DNA of 48,421 bases from Luteipulveratus flavus (GCF_029439465.1 NZ_JAROAV010000046.1:1-48421), one strand, 5' to 3'; positions 17,052-25,187 are shown, counted from the first letter of the stretch. The notes: generated by a model from the sequence alone, not told the origin. A program made the numbers and translations.

Positions 17052-18614
17052 TCAGCCGGAGGACGACGCGGACGAGCGCGCCGTGACCGGGCGGACCGGT
17101 CCCGCACGAAGCCGGCTCCGGGCCAGCAGGAGCAGCGCGATCAGGGCGATCCAGCCGGCCCAGGGGGCGACGTTCGACCGGAACCCGAGTGTCCAGTCCC
17201 GTACGCCCGGGGTCAGCTCGAGCACCCGGCCCGGCACGTACGCGAGCGCCATGAACAGGTACCGGAACAGCAGCACGCCGTCCCACGCCAGCTCGACCAG
17301 CAGCGGCAGCAGCGCCCAGGTCAGCGTGTCGTACCAGGGCAGCGAGTACGGCGCGCACAGGACGTACGCGGTCGAGAGGGCCCAGGTGACCACGATCGCC
17401 TGGCGCGTCGTGGCGTCGGGGATGCGGCGGCCCAGACCCCGCAGCGTCGCGACCCGGATCAGCAGCCACGCGAGCCCGATCATCGCGACGACCGCGAGCG
17501 TGAGTACGACGACGGTCACCGCCCACTCGGGCAGCACGTGACGCAGGCCGCGCCACAGGGGTGCGGCGGGTGTCGCGTACGAGAACGACCCGCCGGCCGC
17601 GCCCAGCTGCTTGAGGACGTGCGGGCCGCCGACCACGTAGCAGGGCACGACGATCACCAGCGCGCCGAGCAGCAGGCGGACGACCTCACGGCGCGCCCCG
17701 GTCTCGGCGACCAGCGGTCGGGACAGCCACCGCCAGCGTCCGGCCAGGCCGCGGGCCGGGGCGAACCCGTCCCACGCCGGACGACGCAGGACGGCCGCCC
17801 GCCACGCCCACAGGATCCCGGCTGCGACCACGCCGTACGTGACCTTCGTGCTGAACGCCGCTCCGACGAACAGGCCGGCGACGAACGGGTCCCGGCGCGC
17901 GAGCAGCAGCGCGGCGCAGGCGAACAGACCGGCGATCACGTCCACGTGGGCGCCGAGGACGAGCACGCCGAACACCAGCGGGTTGAACGTCCAGAGCACG
18001 TCCACACGCCCCCGGGCCCGGTCGCCCTGCGCGAGGCGCAGCAGCACGACCCGCATCGCCAGCCACGCGACCACGACGATCAGCTGCCAGATCCAGACCG
18101 TCTGCCGGAGGTTGTCGCCGCCGATCCAGGACGAGACGGCCATCAGCGAGGTCGCGAACGGCCCGTAGATGCTCGGCGTGTCCTGCCACGGCGGCTGCAC
18201 CGAGGCGGTGATCGGGTCGAGCCCGCCGCGCCAGTCGTGCGGTGAGGCGACGTACGGGTCACCACCCTGCATCGCGATCCGCCCGTACGCGGCGTAGTTG
18301 GTGTGGTCGCCGCTGCCGATCGGGGCGGTCAGCAAGGCCAGGCCCGCCAGCACCACGACCCACACGATCCAGCGGTGTCCGAGCCGCGGCCGCCACAGGC
18401 CGATCAGCACGGCGAGCGCGCCGCTGATGTACGCGATGAACAGGACGGTCGTGGCCGCCTTGGAGCCGAAGTGGAGGCCGAGGTCACCGGGCGCCCAGCC
18501 CGGGCTGCCTAGCGGCGGTTTCGCGGCAGACGGCTCGGACCCCGCGACCAGGAACAGAAGCCCGAAAGCCAGCAGCAGCAACGGAACTCGGAGCCGTTCG
18601 ACCACCTGGCTCAT
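17052..18614 (-). CDS. GT-C mannosyltransferase, MptB-like (alpha-1,6-mannopyranosyltransferase type)
   Basis: Polytopic membrane glycosyltransferase of 520 residues with about twelve hydrophobic helices. The first large loop holds APIGSGDHTNYAAYGRI and GGDPYV, matching the GSGD..YAAYGR and DPY signatures of the MptA/MptB group, which add alpha-1,6 mannose from polyprenyl-phosphate-mannose to lipomannan-type cores. FNPLVFGVLVLGAHVD and FSTKVTYG are further family marks. The frame is open upstream, but the ATG at 18614 overlaps the stop of the GT2 gene as ATGA, so I choose it. The exact acceptor glycan is not known. Confidence 0.85.
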   Translation of the reverse strand: MSQVVERLRVPLLLLAFGLLFLVAGSEPSAAKPPLGSPGWAPGDLGLHFGSKAATTVLFIAYISGALAVLIGLWRPRLGHRWIVWVVVLAGLALLTAPIGSGDHTNYAAYGRIAMQGGDPYVASPHDWRGGLDPITASVQPPWQDTPSIYGPFATSLMAVSSWIGGDNLRQTVWIWQLIVVVAWLAMRVVLLRLAQGDRARGRVDVLWTFNPLVFGVLVLGAHVDVIAGLFACAALLLARRDPFVAGLFVGAAFSTKVTYGVVAAGILWAWRAAVLRRPAWDGFAPARGLAGRWRWLSRPLVAETGARREVVRLLLGALVIVVPCYVVGGPHVLKQLGAAGGSFSYATPAAPLWRGLRHVLPEWAVTVVVLTLAVVAMIGLAWLLIRVATLRGLGRRIPDATTRQAIVVTWALSTAYVLCAPYSLPWYDTLTWALLPLLVELAWDGVLLFRYLFMALAYVPGRVLELTPGVRDWTLGFRSNVAPWAGWIALIALLLLARSRLRAGPVRPVTARSSASSSG

Positions 18615-19300
18615 CGTCGCAGCCGCCGTCGGGCCAGGGCGAGCCAGACGTCCCGGTACTGCTTGGCGCGGTGGACCTGGCCGCGCCAGTCCGAGCCGGT
18701 CACCCGGTGGTGCAGCTCGCACGGCACCTCCAGCACGGTCAGCCCGGCGCGCAGGACGTCGATCGTCATCGCGGTCTCGACGCCCCAGCCGCGGGCGAGG
18801 GGCTGTGCGGCGTCGTACGCGGCACGATCCAGGCAGCGCATCCCCGAGAGCGGCTGCTGTGCCTCGAACCCGGTGAGGCGCTGAATCCCGTTGCGCGCCA
18901 ACCGAACCACGAAACCTCGTCCGCCGCCGGCGGTCTTCTGCGGGGGCAGCGTGGCGATCGTCAGGTCGGCCCGACCGTCGGCGACCGGGGGGACGAGCAC
19001 CCCGAGCCGCGCGGCCGACGCCTCGAGGTCGGCGTCCACGAAGAGCAGCGGCAGGTCGCCGTGGCCTCGCTCCATGGCGTACGCGGCGCCCGTGGTCAGC
19101 GCGGCCGCCTTGCCACGGTTGCGCGGGTGGCGGACCACGTCGGCCCCGGCTGTACGCGCGAGATCGCCTGTGGCGTCGCTGGATCCGTCGTCGACGACGA
19201 CCACCGCGGCGACATCCGGGATGGATCGCACCGCCTGGACGGTCGCCGCGATCCGCTCGGCCTCGTCCTTGGCCGGGATCACGGCGACGAACGGCTGCAT
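18611..19300 (-). CDS. Family 2 glycosyltransferase
   Basis: Cytoplasmic GT-A fold enzyme of 229 residues: VAVIPAKDEAERIAATV at the N-terminus, VVVDDGSSDAT for the nucleotide, and VDADLEAS as the DXD-type metal site. This size without membrane helices is like polyprenyl-phosphate sugar synthases, but no C-terminal anchor is present. Its ATG lies 1 nt after the stop of the DUF5926 gene, and its stop overlaps the MptB-like ATG, so three genes form an operon. Plausibly it supplies the lipid-linked sugar used by the GT-C neighbour; that is inference. Confidence 0.88.
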   Translation of the reverse strand: MQPFVAVIPAKDEAERIAATVQAVRSIPDVAAVVVVDDGSSDATGDLARTAGADVVRHPRNRGKAAALTTGAAYAMERGHGDLPLLFVDADLEASAARLGVLVPPVADGRADLTIATLPPQKTAGGGRGFVVRLARNGIQRLTGFEAQQPLSGMRCLDRAAYDAAQPLARGWGVETAMTIDVLRAGLTVLEVPCELHHRVTGSDWRGQVHRAKQYRDVWLALARRRLRR

Positions 19301-19301
19301 G

Positions 19302-20177
19302 TCAGCGCAGGGTCACCTGACGGCTCACGATCCCGTTGCGGGCGCGACGCTCGTCAGGGGTGAGGGGCGCCGACGACTCCAACGCCTCGCCGAACGCGGC
19401 CGCCAGCGCGGTCATCGGCTCATCGAGGGCGGCGGGGTCGGTACCGGCGTCGACCTCCCAGACGGGCACCAGCAGCCCGGACGCGCGGAACGCCCCGAGC
19501 AGCCGGCCGTCCCCGAGGCGGCTGTGGTCGGCCGCGTGCAACCGGGCCAGCGCGTCCGTGGCCTTGTCCTCGTCGTGCGGGAGCACCCAGCGCACGTACG
19601 TCCGGTCACCGATGCGGCACCAGTACGCGGAGGTCGCCCCGGCGAGGCGGCGGGTCGGCGCGGCGGCCTCGTTGGCGCGCTCCAGGGACGCCTGGCCCTC
19701 GGCGTCCAGATCGGCGCCGGCCACCCAGAAGTCGAAACCCTCGTGCAGGTCGGCCTCGAACGGCTGGTCGGCGTCCAGCAGGTCCTGCAGCCGAGGGGAG
19801 CCGGCGGTCGCGCGCGGCGCGGTGGTCAGCGGCTCGCCCTCGGCGAGGTCTGCGGCAGCGAGCAGCGCCTGCGCGAGGTCCCGGCTGGCGTCACCGCTGC
19901 CGCCACCGGCCTGGAGGGCGATGAGCACCTCACCGGTGTCGCGGTGCAGCGCGGGCCACGCCATCGGCAGCACCGTCGCCACGGTCGCCTGCGCGCTCGA
20001 CCCGTCGACGGTGTAGCGGATCGTCGCGGTGGCGGCGGGGACGATCTCGCGCATCGCGACCCACTCGGTCTCCGCGGGGAGCCCTTCGAACGGCCGCCCG
20101 ACGAACGGTGCCGGTAGCGTGCTCGGATCGCGCGGCGCCTTCGGGTCCTTGCCCTTGCGCCTGGAAGCCTTGCCCAT
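19302..20177 (-). CDS. DUF5926 family protein
   Basis: Actinobacterial protein of unknown function, 291 residues, soluble. It opens with a basic MGKASRRKGKDPK stretch, as these proteins do, followed by alpha/beta sequence without membrane segments. I recognise it as DUF5926 from the N-terminus and the MREIVPAATATI region; no catalytic motif is evident. The frame extends 54 codons upstream into the palindromic repeat, but the ATG at 20177 is preceded by TAGGCT and 8 nt, suggesting a leaderless start there. First gene of a probable three-gene operon with two glycosyltransferases. Confidence 0.8.
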   Translation of the reverse strand: MGKASRRKGKDPKAPRDPSTLPAPFVGRPFEGLPAETEWVAMREIVPAATATIRYTVDGSSAQATVATVLPMAWPALHRDTGEVLIALQAGGGSGDASRDLAQALLAAADLAEGEPLTTAPRATAGSPRLQDLLDADQPFEADLHEGFDFWVAGADLDAEGQASLERANEAAAPTRRLAGATSAYWCRIGDRTYVRWVLPHDEDKATDALARLHAADHSRLGDGRLLGAFRASGLLVPVWEVDAGTDPAALDEPMTALAAAFGEALESSAPLTPDERRARNGIVSRQVTLR

Positions 20178-20185
20178 GGTCGGGC

Positions 20186-20191
20186 AGCCTA
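20186..20191 (-). promoter_or_regulatory. Probable -10 box (TAGGCT) of leaderless DUF5926 gene
   Basis: Minus-strand TAGGCT ends 8 nt before the ATG at 20177. Confidence 0.4.
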
Positions 20192-20221
20192 TCGGCGGCC
20201 CGGGCACGCCGGTCGAGCCGG

Positions 20222-20390
20222 TCCGAGCCACCGCTGGTTGAGCCGGTCCGAGCCACCGCTGGTTGAGCCGGTCCGAGGCGCCAGCCGAGGACCGAGTCGA
20301 AACCCGGTGCGGCCGGGGGAGACTCTCCCCACGAGTCACCGGGTTTCGACACGGCTCGCCTAGCGGCTCACCGGCTCAACCAGCGGTGGC
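20222..20390. repeat. Type B composite palindromic repeat with tandem left half
   Basis: The left half CCGCTGGTTGAGCCGGTCCG occurs twice in tandem (25-bp step) before the run to GAGTCGAAACCCGGTG. A perfect palindrome GGGGAGACTCTCCCC sits at 20316-20330, then CACCGGGTTTCGACACGG and finally GGCTCAACCAGCGG. The outer arms mirror each other around the core. Confidence 0.85.
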
Positions 20391-20400
20391 GGCGTCCGGG

Positions 20401-20838
20401 TCAGGCGCGGCGGCGGGAGGGGCCACCGAGGGCGGCCCACACGGTGCGGCCCTGCCGCTCCTCGCTCACGCCCCACTCGTGGGCCATGCTGCGCACGATT
20501 CGCAGGCCACGGCCGGCGGGCGCCCAGGTGGTCGGCGGCTTCGGCGTGGGGATCTTGCCGCCACCACCGTCGGTCACCTCGAGCTCGACGCGCGGCGCTC
20601 GTACCTTCCAGTGCACCCGGACGCTCCCGTCCGGGAGAGGCTTCGCGTGCCGTACGGCGTTGGCGACCAGCTCGCACACCACGGTCTCGGCCTCGTGGAT
20701 GATCTCCTCGGGGACGGTGCCGTCGGAGAGGTCCTCGACCAGGACCCGACGGATCTCGGGCACCGACTCCAGGCTCCACGCGAGCCGGACGGTGCGCACC
20801 CTGGCGTCCATCTGCTTCTTGTTGGTCTGTGTCGCCAT
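20401..20838 (-). CDS. RsbW-like ATP-binding protein (anti-sigma factor type, HATPase_c)
   Basis: Small GHKL-fold kinase of 145 residues, as in serine kinase anti-sigma factors and related regulators. N-box ETVVCELVANAVRHA (about 57-71), G1-like VTDGGGG and G2-like GRGLRIVRSMAHEWGV are present. No sigma factor or antagonist gene is adjacent, which is usual for the many stand-alone copies in actinobacteria. Start: ATG at 20838 with AAGG 8 nt upstream; an in-frame GTG at 20856 would add six residues. Target unknown. Confidence 0.88.
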   Translation of the reverse strand: MATQTNKKQMDARVRTVRLAWSLESVPEIRRVLVEDLSDGTVPEEIIHEAETVVCELVANAVRHAKPLPDGSVRVHWKVRAPRVELEVTDGGGGKIPTPKPPTTWAPAGRGLRIVRSMAHEWGVSEERQGRTVWAALGGPSRRRA

Positions 20839-20920
20839 CCCAGAAACCTTGCACACTCGACGATGGGGCCAGCGGCGATCATTGCAAACTCAAGCAAGCG
20901 GGGCAATCGCCCCCACCCGC

Positions 20921-21694
20921 TCACCGCGTGCCGAGCACCGAGATCACCCATGCGGGGCGGTTGGTGATGATGGCGTCCACTCCGGAACGGAGGCACCGCT
21001 GCAGGTCCGCATCGTGGTCGACGGTGTAGACGTACACCTCGTGCCCGCGGGCGTGGTGCCGGTCGACGATCTCGGGGTCACGCCGCAGCAGGCTCGCGCC
21101 GATCCCGATGGCGCCCACGTCGTACGGGAGGCGACCGGCACGGACGGACGGGACGATGCCGAGCTCGGCCAGGAGCACTCGCGGCAGCTGGGGGCAGAGC
21201 CGCCCGAACCTGCGAACCGCCAGCACCGAGAACGACATCATCCGCACGTTCGGCCGGTCCGGGGTCGGCGTGGCGTACCCGGTCTCGTGCAGCAGCCGGG
21301 CGAGGCGCGACTCCAGCCGTCCGCCGTACTTGGCCGGGTGCTTGGTCTCGACCGCGAGGTCGACCCGTCGTGGCGCCCGGTCCAGCAGGTCGAGCAGGTC
21401 GCGCAGCAGCAGGATCGTCGAGCCCGGACCACCCGGACCGCCGAAGTCCAGCTCCAGCAGGTCCGCGAGCCGCATGTCCGAGACCACCCCGCGGCCGTCG
21501 GACGTCCGGTCCACGCGGCGGTCGTGGACGCACACGAGCTCGTCGTCGGCGGTCAGCCGGACGTCGCACTCGACCGCGTCGGCGCCGTCGTGGATGGCGC
21601 GCTCGTACGCCCGCAGGGTGTGCTCGGGCTCGGCCGCGCTGGCCCCGCGGTGGGCGACGACGAGCGGCGCGCGTCCGGTCAGTGTCCGCCCCAC
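20921..21694 (-). CDS. Glycerophosphodiester phosphodiesterase
   Basis: Cytosolic GDPD-family enzyme hydrolysing glycerophosphodiesters to an alcohol and glycerol 3-phosphate. The 257-residue TIM barrel starts LVVAHRGASAAEPEHT (His15, Arg16), with metal ligands Glu42/Asp44 in VECDVRLTADDE and His57 in VHD; the C-terminal DAIITNRP is typical. No signal peptide. The frame is open for over 100 codons upstream, but the GTG at 21694 is preceded by TACAGT and exactly 6 nt, so I infer a leaderless start. It is divergent from the crotonase gene with only 40 bp between start codons. Confidence 0.93.
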   Translation of the reverse strand: MGRTLTGRAPLVVAHRGASAAEPEHTLRAYERAIHDGADAVECDVRLTADDELVCVHDRRVDRTSDGRGVVSDMRLADLLELDFGGPGGPGSTILLLRDLLDLLDRAPRRVDLAVETKHPAKYGGRLESRLARLLHETGYATPTPDRPNVRMMSFSVLAVRRFGRLCPQLPRVLLAELGIVPSVRAGRLPYDVGAIGIGASLLRRDPEIVDRHHARGHEVYVYTVDHDADLQRCLRSGVDAIITNRPAWVISVLGTR

Positions 21695-21700
21695 GCCGTC

Positions 21701-21726
21701 ACTGTAGGCGTGGCGCCGTTTACAGT
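21701..21726. promoter_or_regulatory. Symmetric divergent promoter ACTGTA-N14-TACAGT
   Basis: TACAGT on the minus strand (21706-21701) is 6 nt before the glycerophosphodiesterase GTG, and TACAGT on the plus strand (21721-21726) is 8 nt before the crotonase GTG. The two -10 boxes form a perfect inverted repeat, and each -35 region must lie in or beyond the other promoter. Confidence 0.6.
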
Positions 21727-21734
21727 GGTCGGCC

Positions 21735-22745
21735 GTGTCTGCCACCGCTTCCACCGACGAGGTCCGGGTCAGCCGCGACGGCGCCCTCGGCCGGATCGTG
21801 CTCGACCGCCCCCGCGCCATCAACGCCCTGACCCAGCCGATGGTCACTGCCGTCGCCGGCGCCCTGCGCGCCTGGGCCGACGACCCCAGCGTGGTCACCG
21901 TGTCCATCGAGGGCGCCGGCGAGCGCGGCCTGTGCGCGGGAGGTGACGTCGTCGCCGTACGCCGGACGTGGCTCGCGGGTGGCGACCGTACGGCGTTCTT
22001 CCGCGCCGAGTACGCCATGAACGCCCTGCTCGCGACCTACCCGAAGCCGGTCGTGGCGTTCCAGGACGGTGTCGTGATGGGCGGCGGCGTCGGCGTGTCG
22101 GCGTACACGCGGCTGCGGCTGGTCACCGAGCGCTCGACCGTGGCGATGCCGGAGACGGGCATCGGGCTCTTCCCGGACGTGGGCGCGCTCTACCTCCTCG
22201 CCCGTACCCCCGGCGAGATCGGCACCCACCTCGCGCTGACCGGTACGCCCGTGGACGGCCCCGGCGCGATCGCCGCTGGGCTGGCGGACGCGCTGATCCC
22301 GGCCGAGCGGTGGCCCGACCTGCTGGCGCGCCTCGCTCACGGCGCCCCCGTCCCCACCGACCTCGGCGACCGGACGCCGTCCGCGGACCTGCTCGCCGCG
22401 CGGTCCTGGATCGACGAGTGCTACGCCGGCAACGACGCCGCGACGATCCTGCGCCGGCTGCGGGAGCACGACGACCCCGCCGCCCAGCACGCGGGCGACA
22501 TCCTCGCCGGGCGCTCGCCGCTGTCGGTCGCGGTGACCCTGGAGGCGCTGCGCCGTGCCGCGACGATGCGGACGGTCCGCGAGGTGCTGGACCAGGACCT
22601 CGTCGTCGCCGGCAACCTGGTCGCGGACGGCGACTTCGCCGAGGGCGTCCGGGCCCAGCTGGTCGACAAGGACCGCAAGCCGACCTGGCAGCACACCTCC
22701 CTGGACGACGTCTCACCGAGCATCGTGCAGAAGTTCTTCCGCTGA
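21735..22745 (+). CDS. Enoyl-CoA hydratase/isomerase family protein, 3-hydroxyisobutyryl-CoA hydrolase type
   Basis: Crotonase-fold enzyme of 336 residues, longer than a plain enoyl-CoA hydratase and with the HIBCH-type C-terminal region. The oxyanion-hole motifs are LCAGGDV (about 62-68) and GVVMGGGVGVS (about 113-123); PETGIGLFPDVGA follows; the tail DFAEGVRAQLVDKDRKPTW is characteristic of HIBCH. Expected reaction: hydrolysis of 3-hydroxyisobutyryl-CoA in valine breakdown, cytosolic. GTG start with a TACAGT box 8 nt upstream, probably leaderless. No other valine genes are next to it. Confidence 0.88.
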   Translation: MSATASTDEVRVSRDGALGRIVLDRPRAINALTQPMVTAVAGALRAWADDPSVVTVSIEGAGERGLCAGGDVVAVRRTWLAGGDRTAFFRAEYAMNALLATYPKPVVAFQDGVVMGGGVGVSAYTRLRLVTERSTVAMPETGIGLFPDVGALYLLARTPGEIGTHLALTGTPVDGPGAIAAGLADALIPAERWPDLLARLAHGAPVPTDLGDRTPSADLLAARSWIDECYAGNDAATILRRLREHDDPAAQHAGDILAGRSPLSVAVTLEALRRAATMRTVREVLDQDLVVAGNLVADGDFAEGVRAQLVDKDRKPTWQHTSLDDVSPSIVQKFFR

Positions 22746-22749
22746 GGGC

Positions 22750-22780
22750 TTGCCTTCGAGCGTGGTCCAACTTCTACGGT
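22750..22780 (+). promoter_or_regulatory. MerR-type promoter with 19-bp spacer
   Basis: TTGCCT (22750-22755), a 19-nt spacer and TACGGT (22775-22780). The stretched spacer is the hallmark of MerR-activated promoters, and the spacer centre holds the dyad TGGTCCA. The merR ATG follows 7 nt after the -10. Confidence 0.65.
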
Positions 22781-22787
22781 CGAAGGT

Positions 22788-23252
22788 ATGACCACCTCGA
22801 CGATCATCGACCGGGCGCTCGCCGCACGGCACGGTGACGAGCCCATCAGCATCGACCAGGTCAACGCCCTCCTCACCGACGACGAGATCACCGACCCGCT
22901 GACCGTTGCCCAGGTCGCCGCGCTGCTCGACCTCAGCCCGCACACCCTGCGCTACTACGAGCGCATCGGCCTCGTGTCGGTGCCGCGCGCCGCGTCCGGC
23001 CACCGGATGTACGACGCCGACTCGGTCCGGCGCATCACCTTCCTCACCCGGATGCGGCTGTCCGGGATGTCCATCCGCGACCTGACGAGGTACGTCGAGC
23101 TCGTCGACCAGGGCGAGTCGACCGTCCCCGAACGCCTCGCGCTGATGCAGGCGCACCGGGCGCAGATCGCCCGGCAGATCGCCGAGCTGCAGGTCTCGCT
23201 GGCCGTGACCGACCACAAGATCGCGACGTACGGCGGCGCCTGCACCCCATGA
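22788..23252 (+). CDS. MerR family transcriptional regulator
   Basis: DNA-binding regulator of 154 residues. The winged HTH runs from about residue 38 (LTVAQVAALLDLSPHTLRYYERIGLV) to 85, followed by the dimerisation helix. It has an unusual N-terminal extension of about 37 residues before the HTH. No cysteine-rich metal site is seen; the C-terminus has one Cys. Relatives commonly control aldo/keto reductases or alcohol dehydrogenases in response to aldehydes; here an aldo/keto reductase gene starts 22 nt downstream. The promoter just upstream has the 19-bp spacer, so autoregulation of the operon is likely. Confidence 0.92.
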   Translation: MTTSTIIDRALAARHGDEPISIDQVNALLTDDEITDPLTVAQVAALLDLSPHTLRYYERIGLVSVPRAASGHRMYDADSVRRITFLTRMRLSGMSIRDLTRYVELVDQGESTVPERLALMQAHRAQIARQIAELQVSLAVTDHKIATYGGACTP

Positions 23253-23274
23253 CTTCCCCCGAAGGAGTACGCCG

Positions 23275-24270
23275 ATGAGAACCCAGATCCCCCGCCGCCG
23301 CATCGCCGACCTGGAGGTGTCCGCGCTCGGCCTCGGCTGCATGGGCATGTCGTTCGCGTACGGCACGCCCGACCGCACCGAGGCGCTCGCCACCCTGAAC
23401 CGCGCACTCGACCTCGGTGTGAACTTCCTCGACACCGCGGACGCGTACGGCAACGGGCACAACGAGGAGCTGCTCGCCGAGGTGCTGCGGACGCGGCGCG
23501 ACGAGGTCGTGCTGGCCACCAAGTTCGGCCTGATCACCGATCCCGACACGTCGATGCCCACCGGTCAGGTCGACGGCTCGGCCGGGCACGCGGCGAAGGC
23601 GGTCGACGCCTCGCTGTCCCGCCTCGGGGTGGACCGCATCGACCTGTACTACCTGCACCGGCCCGACCCGCAGGTGCCGATCGAGGAGTCCGTCGGCGCG
23701 ATGGCGCAGCTGGTCGACGCGGGCAAGATCCGCCAGATCGGCCTGTCCGAGGCGTCCGCGGACACGCTGCGCCGCGCGAGCGAGGTGTTCCCGATCGCGG
23801 CCGTCCAGACGGAGTGGTCGATCTTCAGCCGGGACATCGAACGCGCGGTGGTCCCGGAGGCGCGGGCACTCGGCACGGCGCTGGTGCCGTACTCGCCGCT
23901 CGGCCGTGGGCTGCTGACGGGTTCGGCCGCTGCGACGAAGCCCGGCTCGGACGACTTCCGTTCGACGCTGCCGCGCTGGCAGGGCGACAACCTGGCGAAG
24001 AACATCGCCCTGGTCGACCGGATCCGCCAGATCGCCGCCGACCTGGACGCCACGCCCGGCCAGGTCGCACTCGCGTGGTTGCTCGCGCAGGGTGAGGACG
24101 TCGTACCCATCCCGGGCACCAAGCGCCGGACGTACCTGGAGGAGAACATCGGCGCCACCACCCTGCAGCTGCCGGACGAGGTGGTCGCGGAGCTCGGCAC
24201 GATGGAGCCGGCCGGCGACCGCACACCCGACGCGAGCTGGATCGAGCGCGACACCGTCGCCACCGGCTGA
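23275..24270 (+). CDS. Aldo/keto reductase
   Basis: NADPH-dependent oxidoreductase with a TIM-barrel fold, 331 residues. The catalytic tetrad is visible: Asp53 and Tyr58 (FLDTADAYG), Lys83 (ATKFG) and His128 (YYLHRP); the C-terminal cofactor motif is PIPGTKRRTYLEEN. This is the AKR11/AKR13-like group. AAGGAG precedes the ATG. Co-transcribed with the MerR regulator, so an aldehyde or quinone-type substrate that induces through MerR is a reasonable guess. Confidence 0.94.
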   Translation: MRTQIPRRRIADLEVSALGLGCMGMSFAYGTPDRTEALATLNRALDLGVNFLDTADAYGNGHNEELLAEVLRTRRDEVVLATKFGLITDPDTSMPTGQVDGSAGHAAKAVDASLSRLGVDRIDLYYLHRPDPQVPIEESVGAMAQLVDAGKIRQIGLSEASADTLRRASEVFPIAAVQTEWSIFSRDIERAVVPEARALGTALVPYSPLGRGLLTGSAAATKPGSDDFRSTLPRWQGDNLAKNIALVDRIRQIAADLDATPGQVALAWLLAQGEDVVPIPGTKRRTYLEENIGATTLQLPDEVVAELGTMEPAGDRTPDASWIERDTVATG

Positions 24271-24286
24271 CCGGGCGCCACACCCC

Positions 24287-24482
24287 CGCCGGTTGAGCCA
24301 CCCCCGCCGGTTGAGCCGGTCCGAGGCGCCAGCCGAGGGCCGTGTCGAAACCACCCGACGCCCGGGGAGACTCTCCCCGCGCCGTACCGGATCTCGACAC
24401 GGGCTCGCGCCAGGGCGCTCGCCCGGCTCGACCGGTGGATCGTCCCGGCTCGACCGGCGGGATCGTCCCGGCTCAACCGGCG
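24287..24482. repeat. Type B composite palindromic repeat
   Basis: CGCCGGTTGAGCC repeats, then GAGGCGCCAGCCGAGG and GTGTCGAAACC; core palindrome GGGGAGACTCTCCCC at 24364-24378; right side ATCTCGACACGGGCTCG, CCCGGCTCGACCGG twice and CCCGGCTCAACCGG. It occupies the gap before the GNAT gene. Confidence 0.85.
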
Positions 24483-24508
24483 AGGCGGCCGTCGGGGAGA
24501 CTGCCGGC

Positions 24509-25042
24509 ATGACGCAGGCCGTACTGACCTATCGCGACGCGACCGCCGACGACGTGCCCGACGTCGTGGCGCTCGTCGAGTCCGCCTACCGCGGCGAGGC
24601 CAGCCGGGCCGGGTGGACCACCGAGGCCGACCTGCTCGAGGGCCGGCGCACCGACCCGGACGGCGTCGCAGACGTCATCGCCCGTGACCGCAGCCGGCTG
24701 CTGCTCGCCGAGCGGGACGGCGTCCTCGTTGCCTGCTGCCAGCTGGAGCACCGTGGCGATCACGCCTACTTCGGGATGTTCGCCGTACGCCCCACGCTGC
24801 AGGGCGGCGGTGTCGGACGAGCGGTCATCGCCGAGGCCGAGCGGCGTGCGCGCACCGACTGGGGTGCCGCCGACCTGCACATGACCGTCATCCGGCAGCG
24901 CGAGGACCTGATCCGCTGGTACGAGCGGCGCGGCTACCGGCGTACCGGCGAGATGTCACCCTTCCCGTACGGCGACGAACGGTTCGGGATCCCGCAGCGC
25001 GACGACCTCGAGTTCGAGCTGCTGGTCAAGCCCCTCCCCTGA
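24509..25042 (+). CDS. GNAT family N-acetyltransferase
   Basis: Acetyl-CoA dependent acetyltransferase, 177 residues. Motif A is MFAVRPTLQGGGVGRAVIAEAE (the Q/R-x-x-G-x-G/A loop GGGVGRA), and the C-terminal WYERRGYRRTGE matches motif B. Substrate unknown. The open frame reaches upstream into the repeat, but homology begins at MTQAVLTYRDATADD; the GGGGAG at 24494 sits about 9 nt before this ATG and seems to derive from repeat-like sequence. Confidence 0.88.
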   Translation: MTQAVLTYRDATADDVPDVVALVESAYRGEASRAGWTTEADLLEGRRTDPDGVADVIARDRSRLLLAERDGVLVACCQLEHRGDHAYFGMFAVRPTLQGGGVGRAVIAEAERRARTDWGAADLHMTVIRQREDLIRWYERRGYRRTGEMSPFPYGDERFGIPQRDDLEFELLVKPLP

Positions 25043-25102
25043 CCCGGCCCGCCCGCGCCCACTGCCGCACGCGCCGGCCGCAGGAAGCCCGCGCATCCTC
25101 CC

Positions 25103-25156
25103 GGCAAAAGTGGGCCGTCAGCACACGCATGCATGTGCTCATCACCAGCTTTTGCC
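25103..25156. repeat. 54-bp palindromic element of the GGCAAA family
   Basis: Outer arms GGCAAAAG/CTTTTGCC and inner arms AGCACA/TGTGCT around CGCATGCA. Located between the convergent GNAT and Mur ligase genes; the A/T tracts would suit a bidirectional terminator. Confidence 0.75.
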
Positions 25157-25187
25157 GGGGGCGTCTCGGAGCCGCGCGAGCGACGAG

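Noticed and set aside
20839-20920. Operator made of TTGCA/TGCAA half-sites upstream of the RsbW-like gene
   Set aside because: The half-sites are short, unevenly spaced and not matched to any known regulator; could be chance in a slightly AT-richer promoter.
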